This document shows positions 16,043-24,629 of a stretch of DNA of 64,000 nt, one piece after another (position 1 is the stretch's first letter; every line of letters begins with the position of its first letter). The position numbers and the translations under genes were made by a program. This DNA comes from VAZQ01 sp035693615 (lineage in GTDB: Bacteria; Pseudomonadota; Alphaproteobacteria; Rhizobiales; Xanthobacteraceae), in contig DASSGH010000157.1 in the NCBI GenBank assembly GCA_035693615.1, positions 1-64,000 on the forward strand. Reading direction: 5' to 3'. The notes beneath the pieces are model-generated. The model did no database searches. It was not told where the DNA came from and saw nothing but the letters and a program-made list of their open reading frames with translations.

Positions 16043-16900
16043 TCAGGTCCGCTCGGCGTGGCGGTGAAATTCCGCGCGCAACGCGGTCGCAATCGAGCCC
16101 GGCGAGCCGTTGCCGACGGGATGCTCATCGATGCGAACCACCGGCATGACGATTTGGCTGGCGGAGGTCAGGAACGCTTCGCGAGCGCCATAGGCCTCCT
16201 CGACCGTGAACGGCCGCTCCTCCAATTGCAGCCCCTGAGCGCTGATGACCTCGATCAGCACGGTTCGCGTGATGCCGCGCAGAATGCCGTGATCCGCCGG
16301 GCGGGTCACGACCTTGCCGCCCTTCGTGACGATCCACGCATTGCTGGATGACCCCTCGGTGACATTCCCCTCGGCGTCGACGAACCACGCCTCTTTGGCT
16401 CCGCGCTCGCGCGCCGCTTGTTTCGCCAGCACGTTGGGCAACAACGAGATCGACTTGATGTCGACCCGCTGCCAGCGATTGTCGGGCACGGTGATGACGG
16501 CAACGCCGTCCGCGGCGATCCGCTCGTTCCCCACGACGTCGAGGCCATGAGCGGTGATCACGACGCTGGGACGCGTGCCCGGGGGCGGGAATGCATGGTC
16601 GCGGCGCGCCACGCCGCGCGTCATCTGAAGATAGACGAGGCCGTCGTGCACCCGGTTTCGCCGCACGCATTCGCGCATCACCGTCGCGAGCGCGGCCTCC
16701 GACATGGGCATGTCAATGCGAAGCTCATCGAGCGAGCGCTTGAGGCGCGCCAGATGCCGCCGCTGATCGATGATGCAGCCGCCCCTCACCTCGCAGACTT
16801 CATAGACTCCGTCGGAGAACTGGTAGCCGCGATCCTCGACATGGACCGCTGCCGCCTGATGCGCCAGATATCGGCCGTTGACATAAGCAATGCGCGACAT
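16043..16900 (-). CDS. dat: Class IV PLP aminotransferase, D-amino-acid transaminase type
   Basis: This 285-residue enzyme has the fold-type IV layout: YVNGRYL start, RGYQFSDGVYEV, catalytic Lys149 in DIKSISLLPN, and EGNVTEGSSSNAWIV. D-amino-acid transaminases interconvert D-Ala and D-Glu with their 2-oxo acids, supplying peptidoglycan precursors, but branched-chain and aminodeoxychorismate enzymes share the fold. The DGVYEV pattern and gene position next to ntrX, typical for the gene called dat in Rhizobiales, favour the D-specific type. Only four bases separate it from ntrX. Confidence 0.85.
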   Translation of the reverse strand: MSRIAYVNGRYLAHQAAAVHVEDRGYQFSDGVYEVCEVRGGCIIDQRRHLARLKRSLDELRIDMPMSEAALATVMRECVRRNRVHDGLVYLQMTRGVARRDHAFPPPGTRPSVVITAHGLDVVGNERIAADGVAVITVPDNRWQRVDIKSISLLPNVLAKQAARERGAKEAWFVDAEGNVTEGSSSNAWIVTKGGKVVTRPADHGILRGITRTVLIEVISAQGLQLEERPFTVEEAYGAREAFLTSASQIVMPVVRIDEHPVGNGSPGSIATALRAEFHRHAERT

Positions 16901-16904
16901 CGCC

Positions 16905-18269
16905 TCAGTCTATCCCGAGCGCCTTGAGCTTGCGGTGCAGCGCCGAGCGCTCCATGCCCACGAACTCCGCGGTGCGCGAAATGTTGCCGCCGAACCGGCT
17001 GATCTGAGCCACCAAATATTCGCGCTCGAAGACTTCGCGCGCGTCGCGCAAAGGCAGCCCCATGAGATGTTCTCCACCGTCGCCGCCGGGCATGGAGGGC
17101 ACCATGGAGCCCACGTCTGGCGGCAACATATCGGCGTTGATCACCGCCTCCGGATCGCCGCCGGCGAGGATCATCAGCCGCTCCACGTTATTGCGCAGCT
17201 GGCGCACGTTGCCGGGCCAGTCGTGCGACTGCAGCACGGCCATGGCGTCCTCGCCGATCAGGCGCTTGGGCAGCCCCGTTGCTTGCGAGATCTGATGCAT
17301 GAAATATTCGATTAGGCTAGGAATGTCCTCGCGCCGTTCCGCCAACGGCGGGACCCGGATCGGCACCACCGAAAGCCGGTGATAGAGGTCTTCGCGGAAC
17401 TTGCCGGCGGCGATCTCGGCTTCGATGTTGCGGCCGGTCGAAGAAATGATGCGCACGTCGACCTGGACCTTATGCGTGCCACCGACGCGCTGGAACGTCT
17501 GCTCGACGAGAACCCGCAAGATCTTGTTCTGCGTCTCGCGCGGCATGTCGGCAATCTCGTCGATGAACAGCGTGCCGCCATGCGCCTCTTCGAGTGCGCC
17601 GACCTTGCGCCCTCCCCCGTTCGTCGGCTGCTCGACCCCGAACAGCTCGACCTCCATGCGTTCCGGCATCATCGCCGCCGCGTTGATCACGATGAACGGC
17701 CCATTGGCGCGCGCCGATTGGCTGTGGACGGCACGGGCTGTCAGCTCCTTGCCGGCGCCCGCCGGTCCCACGATCAGAATGCGGCTATTGGTCGGAGAAA
17801 TCTTTTCGACCGTCTGGCGCAGCTGGTTCATCGACGAGGATTTGCCGACCAGCGTCGAAGGGGCCAGTTGCTTGAGCGCCTTGACCTCCCGCTTGAGCCG
17901 CGAAGTCTCGAGCGCGCGCTGAGTGACGAGAACCAGCCGATCGGCCTTGAACGGCTTTTCGATGAAATCGTAGGCGCCCTGTTTGATCGCCGCGACCGCG
18001 GTCTCGATGTTGCCGTGGCCCGAAATCATCACAATCGGCAATTCGGGATGCTGCGCTTTGAGCGCGTCGAGCAGTTGCAGGCCATCGAGCCGGCTGCCCT
18101 GCAGCCAGATGTCGAGGAACACCAGATTGGGCCGGCGGCTCGCCACGTGCGCCAGCGCGTCGTCGCTGTCGCGCGCGGAGCGTGTGATATAGCCTTCGTC
18201 TTGCAGGATGCCGGAAACCAGTTCCCGGATATCCGCTTCGTCGTCGACAATAAGGATGTCATCGGCCAT
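16905..18269 (-). CDS. ntrX: Response regulator NtrX (sigma-54-activator family, GAFTGA absent)
   Basis: This 454-residue regulator has a receiver domain (Asp9, Asp10, phospho-acceptor Asp53, Lys105), an AAA+ domain with GPAGAGKE (168-175) and Walker B FIDEIAD, and a C-terminal Fis helix-turn-helix (NISRTAEFVGMERSALHRKLK). The loop where sigma-54 activators carry GAFTGA reads VEQPTNGGGRKVG (212-224), so contact with sigma-54 is unlikely. NtrX of other alphaproteobacteria has been described as working on sigma-70 promoters in redox, nitrogen and envelope control. It is the partner of NtrY, whose stop lies four bases upstream. Confidence 0.93.
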   Translation of the reverse strand: MADDILIVDDEADIRELVSGILQDEGYITRSARDSDDALAHVASRRPNLVFLDIWLQGSRLDGLQLLDALKAQHPELPIVMISGHGNIETAVAAIKQGAYDFIEKPFKADRLVLVTQRALETSRLKREVKALKQLAPSTLVGKSSSMNQLRQTVEKISPTNSRILIVGPAGAGKELTARAVHSQSARANGPFIVINAAAMMPERMEVELFGVEQPTNGGGRKVGALEEAHGGTLFIDEIADMPRETQNKILRVLVEQTFQRVGGTHKVQVDVRIISSTGRNIEAEIAAGKFREDLYHRLSVVPIRVPPLAERREDIPSLIEYFMHQISQATGLPKRLIGEDAMAVLQSHDWPGNVRQLRNNVERLMILAGGDPEAVINADMLPPDVGSMVPSMPGGDGGEHLMGLPLRDAREVFEREYLVAQISRFGGNISRTAEFVGMERSALHRKLKALGID

Positions 18270-18273
18270 GGGG

Positions 18274-20547
18274 TTAAGCGTTCGTCGCTAGTTGGGGGGT
18301 TTGAGATTGAGGTGCGGTGTCGGCCTCATCGGAGCTCGCAACTTCCGCGGCAAACCGCAGCCGCATCCATGCCCCGCGCTGGCCGGGGATTTTGTCGGCG
18401 GCATCGCCGAGCTCGATGCGTCCGCCGTGGTCCTCCAGAATCCGTCCGACAATGGCCAGCCCGAGACCGGTGCCCTTTTCGCGGGTCGTGACATAGGGTT
18501 CGAGCAGCCGGCTACGATTTTCCTTCGGCAGCCCAATCCCGTTGTCGACCACGTCGACGACGATGTCGCCGCCTTCGCGACCGGCCCAGATGCGGATGCG
18601 CCCGCGGCCCAATTCCGCTGGCGGCACCGCGGCGATAGCTTCGGTGGCGTTCTTGATGATGTTGGTGAGCGCCTGCGAGATGAGTCGGCGGTCGAATTTT
18701 GCCGGCATCGGATCTTCGGCGATCTCCAGGTCGATATCCATGTCGGCGTTGCCGACGCGCTGCAGGAACACTACCTGCCGCACGGTGTCGGCGACGTCCT
18801 CGGCCGTCATCACCGGTTTCGGCATGCGGGCGAAGCGCGAGAACTCGTCGACCATGCGCTTGATGTCGTCGACTTGGCGCACGATGGTATCGGTGCATTG
18901 CTGGAACACCCCGCCATCCTCCTTGATCACGCTGCCGTATTTGCGGCGCAGGCGCTCGGCGGATAGCTGGATCGGAGTGAGCGGATTCTTGATCTCGTGG
19001 GCGATGCGGCGCGCGACATCGGCCCAGGCCGAGGTGCGCTGGGCGGCCACAAGCTCGGTGATGTCGTCGAGCGTCATCACATAGCCACCCTCGGCCGCCC
19101 CCGACTGCTCGCTGGTTGCTCGCACCGATAGATTGCGTTCGCGGCCGTTGCGGCTGATCGTCACCTGGCCCTGAACGAGGCGCTGCGTCCCGGAGCGGGC
19201 CGCCTCAAGCATGCCGGCAAGCTCGGGCACGACTTCGGCCAGGGGCTGCCCCAGCACGTCGGCTTCCGTCCGTCCGATCAGCTGCTCGGCGGATCGATTC
19301 ATGATGCTGATGCAACTGTCGGCGTCGACGCCGATGACGCCGGCGCTCGCGCCCGCCAGAACCGCCTCGGTGAAACGGCGGCGGCTGTCGATCAGGTCAC
19401 GGGCGCGCACGATATCGTCGCGCTGCGTGCGCAGCTCCTGCGTCATCTTGTTGAAGGTCTCGCCGAGTTGAGCGAGATCGCCTTCCGAGCGTCGCGTCGG
19501 TACTTGCACGTAGAGATTACCGGTTGAGACGACTTGCGCCGCGCCGATCAAGCGCCGGATCGGCGCCACGAGGTAGTTGGCGAAGTTCAGTCCGATCCAG
19601 ACCGCGGATAAAAGGACAATGAGTGCGATCACCGTATACATCAGTGCGAACGCGATCTGGATGCCGATCCGGCGCGCGGACAGATCGGCGTACTGGGCGA
19701 CGCTGGCCTGCGTGGCACGCAACTGCGCAAGCACGCGCGGGTCGAGCAAGCGGGCAATGTACAGATAGATGTCGTCGTAACCGCGCAGCTTGATGATGGC
19801 GGCGACGTAATTGTCGTCCAGGAACATCGCCACCTGCGGCTCGGTGTCGTTGATCGCGGCCAGGACTTCGGGCGACGGCTTTACGAAAGCCTCGCTCGTT
19901 CGTGCGTCCACCTGGTCGATGACGTTGACGTCCTTGTCGAGCAGCATGACGGCCGGCAGGCCGCGGATGGAGGCTTGAACCGCCAGGAACTGATGGAACT
20001 GCTCGCGCGACTGATCGAACAGCGGCTTGGCGCGCGCGAGTTCGATGGCGATCGCGATGCTGTCTGCGCGCACGAATTGCACGTGCTCGCGCACGTAAGC
20101 GTCGGAGACGATGAGTGAATTCTCGATCAGTGAACGCGTCTGCTGCGAGAACAGCCGGTCGAGGCCGCGGTCAAGCGTCACGCTCGCGACCACGGCGACG
20201 AGAATGGCGGGAACAGCGGCGATGATGGAGAACAAGGCGACGATGCGCACGTGCAGCCGCGCCGCCGCCCGGCCGCGGCGTCTCGCCTGCACGATGCCCC
20301 ACACCTCGCGCGCGATGACCAAAACCAGAAGAAAGACCGTGCCGGCATTGGCGAGAAGTAGCGTGACGACGACCTCATGCGTGGGCGCAATGGGGGTGAG
20401 GCCGGCAAGCACGACGAAGGTCACCAGCGCTGAAAACAGCGCCAGGGCGACGGCGGCTACCCCGAGCGCCCGCGGGATCCATCCCGAGGGCGGCGCGGCG
20501 GCAGAGGTCAGCAGTTCGGTGGTCGCGGCCTGGCCGACGCTGGTCAT
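18274..20547 (-). CDS. ntrY: Sensor histidine kinase NtrY
   Basis: This 757-residue membrane kinase phosphorylates NtrX. Hydrophobic segments lie at about 28-50, 61-80, 101-122 and 297-320; a periplasmic loop of about 175 residues lies between the third and fourth. A HAMP domain (about 321-375), a PAS domain (about 390-500), the phospho-acceptor His517 in RRIAHEIKNPLTP, and an ATPase domain with N, DNGIGLP and GTGLGLAI boxes follow. Some NtrY PAS domains bind haem; this cannot be judged here. A 9-bp inverted repeat 66-94 bases upstream is a candidate control site. The gene is separated from ntrC by 210 bases. Confidence 0.95.
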   Translation of the reverse strand: MTSVGQAATTELLTSAAAPPSGWIPRALGVAAVALALFSALVTFVVLAGLTPIAPTHEVVVTLLLANAGTVFLLVLVIAREVWGIVQARRRGRAAARLHVRIVALFSIIAAVPAILVAVVASVTLDRGLDRLFSQQTRSLIENSLIVSDAYVREHVQFVRADSIAIAIELARAKPLFDQSREQFHQFLAVQASIRGLPAVMLLDKDVNVIDQVDARTSEAFVKPSPEVLAAINDTEPQVAMFLDDNYVAAIIKLRGYDDIYLYIARLLDPRVLAQLRATQASVAQYADLSARRIGIQIAFALMYTVIALIVLLSAVWIGLNFANYLVAPIRRLIGAAQVVSTGNLYVQVPTRRSEGDLAQLGETFNKMTQELRTQRDDIVRARDLIDSRRRFTEAVLAGASAGVIGVDADSCISIMNRSAEQLIGRTEADVLGQPLAEVVPELAGMLEAARSGTQRLVQGQVTISRNGRERNLSVRATSEQSGAAEGGYVMTLDDITELVAAQRTSAWADVARRIAHEIKNPLTPIQLSAERLRRKYGSVIKEDGGVFQQCTDTIVRQVDDIKRMVDEFSRFARMPKPVMTAEDVADTVRQVVFLQRVGNADMDIDLEIAEDPMPAKFDRRLISQALTNIIKNATEAIAAVPPAELGRGRIRIWAGREGGDIVVDVVDNGIGLPKENRSRLLEPYVTTREKGTGLGLAIVGRILEDHGGRIELGDAADKIPGQRGAWMRLRFAAEVASSDEADTAPQSQTPQLATNA

Positions 20548-20612
20548 CGACTCGTCTCGTCCCGAACGGGACCTGCAACAGTGCGTGGAGATACGCCCGT
20601 TTAGGTGCCCCC

Positions 20613-20641
20613 CACTGATCGATGGGTGTGCTCGATCAGTG
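20613..20641. promoter_or_regulatory. 9-bp inverted repeat upstream of ntrY, candidate operator
   Basis: CACTGATCG (20613-20621) and CGATCAGTG (20633-20641) are perfect inverted arms separated by 11 bases, so corresponding points are 20 bp apart, about two helical turns. The element lies 66-94 bases upstream of the ntrY start in the ntrC-ntrY gap. This geometry suits a dimeric regulator. A hairpin role is possible but the loop is long and no T-run follows. The binding protein is not identified. Confidence 0.5.
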
Positions 20642-20757
20642 ATGCTTTTCTACAACAATGTTGCCGGATTGCGACAATTCCAGGGCGTGAAAAATTGCCC
20701 TGTGGCCGATCGGCACCACAGCAAGAGACCGCTTGCAAACGGAATCTCAGAAACGGA

Positions 20758-22200
20758 TCAGCCGCTGCTGCGGAAGACCTGGATCTCGAGATCGCGGATT
20801 TTCTTGCGCAACGTATTGCGATTGACCCCGAGCAGGTCCGCCGCGCGGATCTGGTTGCCGCGTGTGGCCACCAGCGTCACGGAGAGCAGCGGGTGCTCGA
20901 TCTCGCGCAGGATGCGATGGTAGAGCCCGGGCGGCGGCAACCTGTCGCCGAAGGTGGCGAAATACGAGGTCAAGTGGCGTTCGACCGTGGCCGAAAGACC
21001 CTCCTCCGCCCGCGGGTCATCGGCGCCGGAGACCATCGCCGGCTGCGATAGTTCGGCATCGATCACCGCCGCCGCGATCGTTTCCTGCGGATAGAGCGCG
21101 GCGAGCCGACGCGCGAGGTTTTCAAGCTCGCGCACGTTACCGGGCCAGCGATGCCGCTTGAGCCGTTCGAGGGCCGCCTGGTCGAGTTGCTTGGCCGGCA
21201 GACCCTCGCGCTCGACCTGGGCGAAGAAATGCCGGATCAGGTCGGGCACGTCCTCGATGCGTTCCCGCAGGGGCGGCAGACGCAGCGGCACGACGTTGAG
21301 GCGGAAGAATAGGTCCTCCCGGAACAACCCCTGCTGGATGAGGATGCGCAAATCCTTGTTCGTTGCGGCAATAATCCGTACGTCGGCCTTGATCGGGGTA
21401 CGCCCCCCGACCGTAGTGTATTCGCCCTGCTGCAGCACCCGGAGCAGCCGCGTTTGTGCCTCCATCGGCATATCGCCGATTTCGTCGAGGAATAGCGTGC
21501 CGCCTTCGGCCTGTTCGAAGCGGCCGGAGCTACGGGTATTGGCGCCGGTAAAAGCACCTTTCTCGTGGCCGAACAGCTCAGACTCGATGAGGTCGCGCGG
21601 GATCGCTGCCATGTTGATGGCCACGAAGGGTCCGGTACAACGTTTGCCATAATCGTGCAGCGCGCGCGCGACCAGCTCTTTGCCGGTCCCCGACTCGCCG
21701 GAGATCATCACGGTGAGATCGGTTTGCATAAGGCGGGCGAGCACGCGGTAGATTTCCTGCATCGCCGGCGAGCGGCCGACGAGGGGAATCGATTCAAAGT
21801 CGTCCGGCTTGGCGGCGGGGCGCGTGCGCTCCTTCGGCTCCGCCAGCGCGCGCCCCACGATGCCGATCAGCTCTTTAAGATCAAACGGCTTCGGCAGGTA
21901 TTCGTAGGCGCCCCGCTCGGACGCTCGCACCGCCGTCATGAACGTGTTCTGCGCGCTCATAACGATCACGGGAAGCTCCGGCCGTAGCTTCTTGATGCGG
22001 GGCAAGAGATCGAATGCATTTTCGTCCGGCATCACCACGTCGGTGATGACGAGATCGCCCTCGCCTTGACTGACCCACCGCCACAGCGTGGCGGCATTGC
22101 TGGTTGAGCGGACTTCATAGCCGGCTCGCGATAGCGCTTGGTTGAGCACGGTGCGGATCGCCGCGTCGTCGTCCGCCACCAGAATGTTTCCAGGGGGCAT
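20758..22200 (-). CDS. ntrC: Nitrogen regulation response regulator NtrC
   Basis: This sigma-54-dependent activator (480 residues) has a receiver with phospho-acceptor Asp54, an AAA+ domain with GESGTGKE and an intact GAFTGA loop, Walker B FLDEIGD, and a C-terminal Fis helix-turn-helix. It turns on nitrogen-scavenging genes when phosphorylated by NtrB. Two in-frame ATGs stand next to AAAGAGG; only the second (22200) has proper spacing, and that choice puts the phospho-acceptor at position 54 as in enteric NtrC. ntrB ends 11 bases before this start. Confidence 0.96.
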   Translation of the reverse strand: MPPGNILVADDDAAIRTVLNQALSRAGYEVRSTSNAATLWRWVSQGEGDLVITDVVMPDENAFDLLPRIKKLRPELPVIVMSAQNTFMTAVRASERGAYEYLPKPFDLKELIGIVGRALAEPKERTRPAAKPDDFESIPLVGRSPAMQEIYRVLARLMQTDLTVMISGESGTGKELVARALHDYGKRCTGPFVAINMAAIPRDLIESELFGHEKGAFTGANTRSSGRFEQAEGGTLFLDEIGDMPMEAQTRLLRVLQQGEYTTVGGRTPIKADVRIIAATNKDLRILIQQGLFREDLFFRLNVVPLRLPPLRERIEDVPDLIRHFFAQVEREGLPAKQLDQAALERLKRHRWPGNVRELENLARRLAALYPQETIAAAVIDAELSQPAMVSGADDPRAEEGLSATVERHLTSYFATFGDRLPPPGLYHRILREIEHPLLSVTLVATRGNQIRAADLLGVNRNTLRKKIRDLEIQVFRSSG

Positions 22201-22211
22201 TGGCATCCTCT

Positions 22212-23342
22212 TTAGGCAGCGTCGCCCGGCTCGGCGTCGTTACCCAAGAACATGGGCATGAGCACACGGAAGATGGTACGTCGCGGCTGCGACTCGCATT
22301 CGATGATCCCGCCGTGGTCGCCGACGATCTTCGATACCAGCGCCAGCCCGAGCCCGGATCCGGTGGATTTCGTCGTCACGAAAGGATCGAACAGATGCGG
22401 CAACAGATCCTCGGGAACGCCGGGTCCATTGTCCTTCACGCAAAATTCGAGCGGCAACGAAACGCGTGCCTTGCTGCCCGGACGCGACAGGCGCACCCCC
22501 GGTCGAAACGCGGTCGAAAGGCCGATCTCGCCATCGGTCGCGTTCTCGCCGATCGCCTCGGCGGCGTTCTTCACGAGATTGAGGAAGACCTGGATGAGTT
22601 GGTCGCGATTGCCGAGCACCGGCGGCAGCGACGGATCGTAATCCTCTAGAAATTTGATGTGGCGCCCCACACCCGATTGGCTGAGGCGCTTCACGTGCTC
22701 GAGCACGATGTGGATGTTGACGGCTTCGCGCTCGATCGGCCGCTCGTCGGTGAACACTTCCATGCGGTCGACGAGCTTCACGATGCGGTCGGCTTCGTCG
22801 CAAATCAGCCGCGTCAAGGTGCGGTCATCGTCGGGGACCGATTGTTCGAGCAACTGCGCCGCGCCGCGGATGCCGGAGAGCGGGTTTTTGATCTCGTGCG
22901 CGAGCATAGCCGCCAGCGCGATGACTGAGCGGGCGGCGCCGCGATGGGTGAGTTGGCGGTCCATCTTGTCGGCGATCGTGCGCTCTTGCAGCATGACCAC
23001 CACGTGATCCGGCCGCTCCGGCAACGGCGCCACATAGAGGTCGACTAGGCGCTCGCCGGGATTGCGCGGCGTGCCGAGATCGACCTTGTACTCGTTGACC
23101 GCCGCGCCGCGCCCACGCACTTGCTCGACGAGTGCGAGCAACGGGCTTCCGAACGGCACCAGGTCGCGCAGCATGTGACGGCGCAATAACGGCAACGACG
23201 CTCCGAAGAATGATTCTGCGGCCGCGTTGGCATTGGCGATGCGCCCGCCAGCTGCGACCATGATGACCGGATGCGGCAGCGCATCGAGAACGGCATCCGC
23301 CGTGCCGGACGGAAGGGTGGGCATGGGCTCGTGCCGGCTCAT
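22212..23342 (-). CDS. ntrB: Nitrogen regulation sensor kinase NtrB
   Basis: This soluble 376-residue kinase/phosphatase controls NtrC in response to PII. It has an N-terminal PAS domain (about 15-120), His149 in MLAHEIKNPLSGIRGAAQLL, an N box in NLVKNAAEAI, and G boxes DNGPGVP and GSGLGLALV. No membrane segment is seen. The start ATG overlaps the dusB stop (ATGA), giving the classic dusB(nifR3)-ntrB-ntrC operon of alphaproteobacteria. Confidence 0.95.
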   Translation of the reverse strand: MSRHEPMPTLPSGTADAVLDALPHPVIMVAAGGRIANANAAAESFFGASLPLLRRHMLRDLVPFGSPLLALVEQVRGRGAAVNEYKVDLGTPRNPGERLVDLYVAPLPERPDHVVVMLQERTIADKMDRQLTHRGAARSVIALAAMLAHEIKNPLSGIRGAAQLLEQSVPDDDRTLTRLICDEADRIVKLVDRMEVFTDERPIEREAVNIHIVLEHVKRLSQSGVGRHIKFLEDYDPSLPPVLGNRDQLIQVFLNLVKNAAEAIGENATDGEIGLSTAFRPGVRLSRPGSKARVSLPLEFCVKDNGPGVPEDLLPHLFDPFVTTKSTGSGLGLALVSKIVGDHGGIIECESQPRRTIFRVLMPMFLGNDAEPGDAA

Positions 23343-24433
23343 GCCGCCTTCCTCTCGCCCCCCACCGATGTGTGCCGCGGATTTCGCACCCAAGGGGGGG
23401 CCGTTTTGCTGGCAGCGAGGGAGGCAAAATCGGCATATGCGTCGGCCAAGTGACGGCGGACCGCGACCGGATCCTCGGCGGTCAGCACGCGCGCGCGATG
23501 TGCCTTGAGCAATGCCTCCGACGCGCGCGCCGTTTCGGCCGCGGCATCGAGAGCCCAGCCGAGATGCTTGCGCGCATGGCGTCGACCGGTCTCGCGGCCG
23601 TGATGCGAAAGCATCTCCTCGTAGATCCGGTCGATGATGGCGAATTGCCTGGCGAGCGGGGGCGTGCTCGCAACCGCCCCCGAAGCAAGAAAGCCGCCAA
23701 TCTGTCCCGGCAGCCACGGACGGCCGCGGGCGGCACGTCCGACCATCACGGCGTCGGCGCCTGAGGCCGCCAGCGCCGTAATGGCGTCGGCGCAACTGGC
23801 GATGTCGCCGTTTACGGCGATTGGAATGGCAACCCTCGCCTTGACGGCACGAACCGCTGCCCAATCAGCGCGGCCCCTATAAAACTGGCAACGGGTTCGC
23901 CCATGCACGGTAATGAACCGGACGCCTGCCGCCTCCGCGCGGCGCGCAAGCTCGGGCGCATTGATTGTGCGATCGTCCCATCCAAGCCGCATCTTGAGCG
24001 TGACGGGCACGGAGACCGCGCCGACGGTCGCCTCGATCAGAGCCACGGCATGATCGAGATCGCGCATCAGGGCCGAGCCCGATTGTCCGCCGGTAACCTG
24101 CCGCGCCGGGCAGCCCATGTTGATGTCGATGATCGCGGCGCCGGTGGCCTCGGCGATGCGGGCGCCCTCGCCCATCCAGCGCGCCTCGCAGCCGGCCAAT
24201 TGGACGACATGGGTGCGCAGCCCCTGCCCTTCGACGCGAAGCTGCGCATCCGGGCGACTTTGGGCGAGCGCGGCGCTGGCGGTCATTTCCGACACGACCA
24301 GGCCGGCCCCGAGCTCGGCCGCTAGGCGTCGAAACGGCGCATCTGTGATGCCCGACATGGGGGCCAAGATCGCCGGGTTTGGGAGTGTCACATCCCCAAT
24401 GCTGACCGGGCGGTGGGAAAAAAGTCTTTCCAC
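23339..24433 (-). CDS. dusB: tRNA-dihydrouridine synthase DusB (NifR3)
   Basis: This FMN enzyme reduces uridine in the tRNA D-loop. The TIM-barrel motifs are present: LAPMSGITDAPFRRL, the NMGCPARQVTGG segment with the catalytic Cys, KMRLGWDD, and VHGRTRCQFY. The protein is 364 residues including a C-terminal helical domain. A GTG start is used, preceded by GGGCCCTCA. It heads the ntrBC operon, and the 196 bases up to ispDF hold two divergent promoters. DusB has no established role in nitrogen sensing despite its old name nifR3. Confidence 0.94.
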   Translation of the reverse strand: MERLFSHRPVSIGDVTLPNPAILAPMSGITDAPFRRLAAELGAGLVVSEMTASAALAQSRPDAQLRVEGQGLRTHVVQLAGCEARWMGEGARIAEATGAAIIDINMGCPARQVTGGQSGSALMRDLDHAVALIEATVGAVSVPVTLKMRLGWDDRTINAPELARRAEAAGVRFITVHGRTRCQFYRGRADWAAVRAVKARVAIPIAVNGDIASCADAITALAASGADAVMVGRAARGRPWLPGQIGGFLASGAVASTPPLARQFAIIDRIYEEMLSHHGRETGRRHARKHLGWALDAAAETARASEALLKAHRARVLTAEDPVAVRRHLADAYADFASLAASKTAPPWVRNPRHTSVGGERKAA

Positions 24434-24629
24434 TGAGGGCCCTTAGCGTCCTTGCACACGAAATAGGCGATGTTCGCCGACTGCATAGAGTTTAGCCAAC
24501 AGCGCAGAATGTGCAAGTGCTGCAGTGCAAAAGTCACAATCTAGATGGAGCTGTGCGCCATCGCCATTTGCGCCGCGGCCGCGACGCGCTAAAGCCATGT
24601 CCCACCATCATTTGCGAGTGTGACAGGAC

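Noticed and set aside
17379..18491. Plus-strand open frame of 370 residues over ntrX
   Set aside because: Antisense shadow of ntrX and the start of ntrY; composition is a complement artefact.
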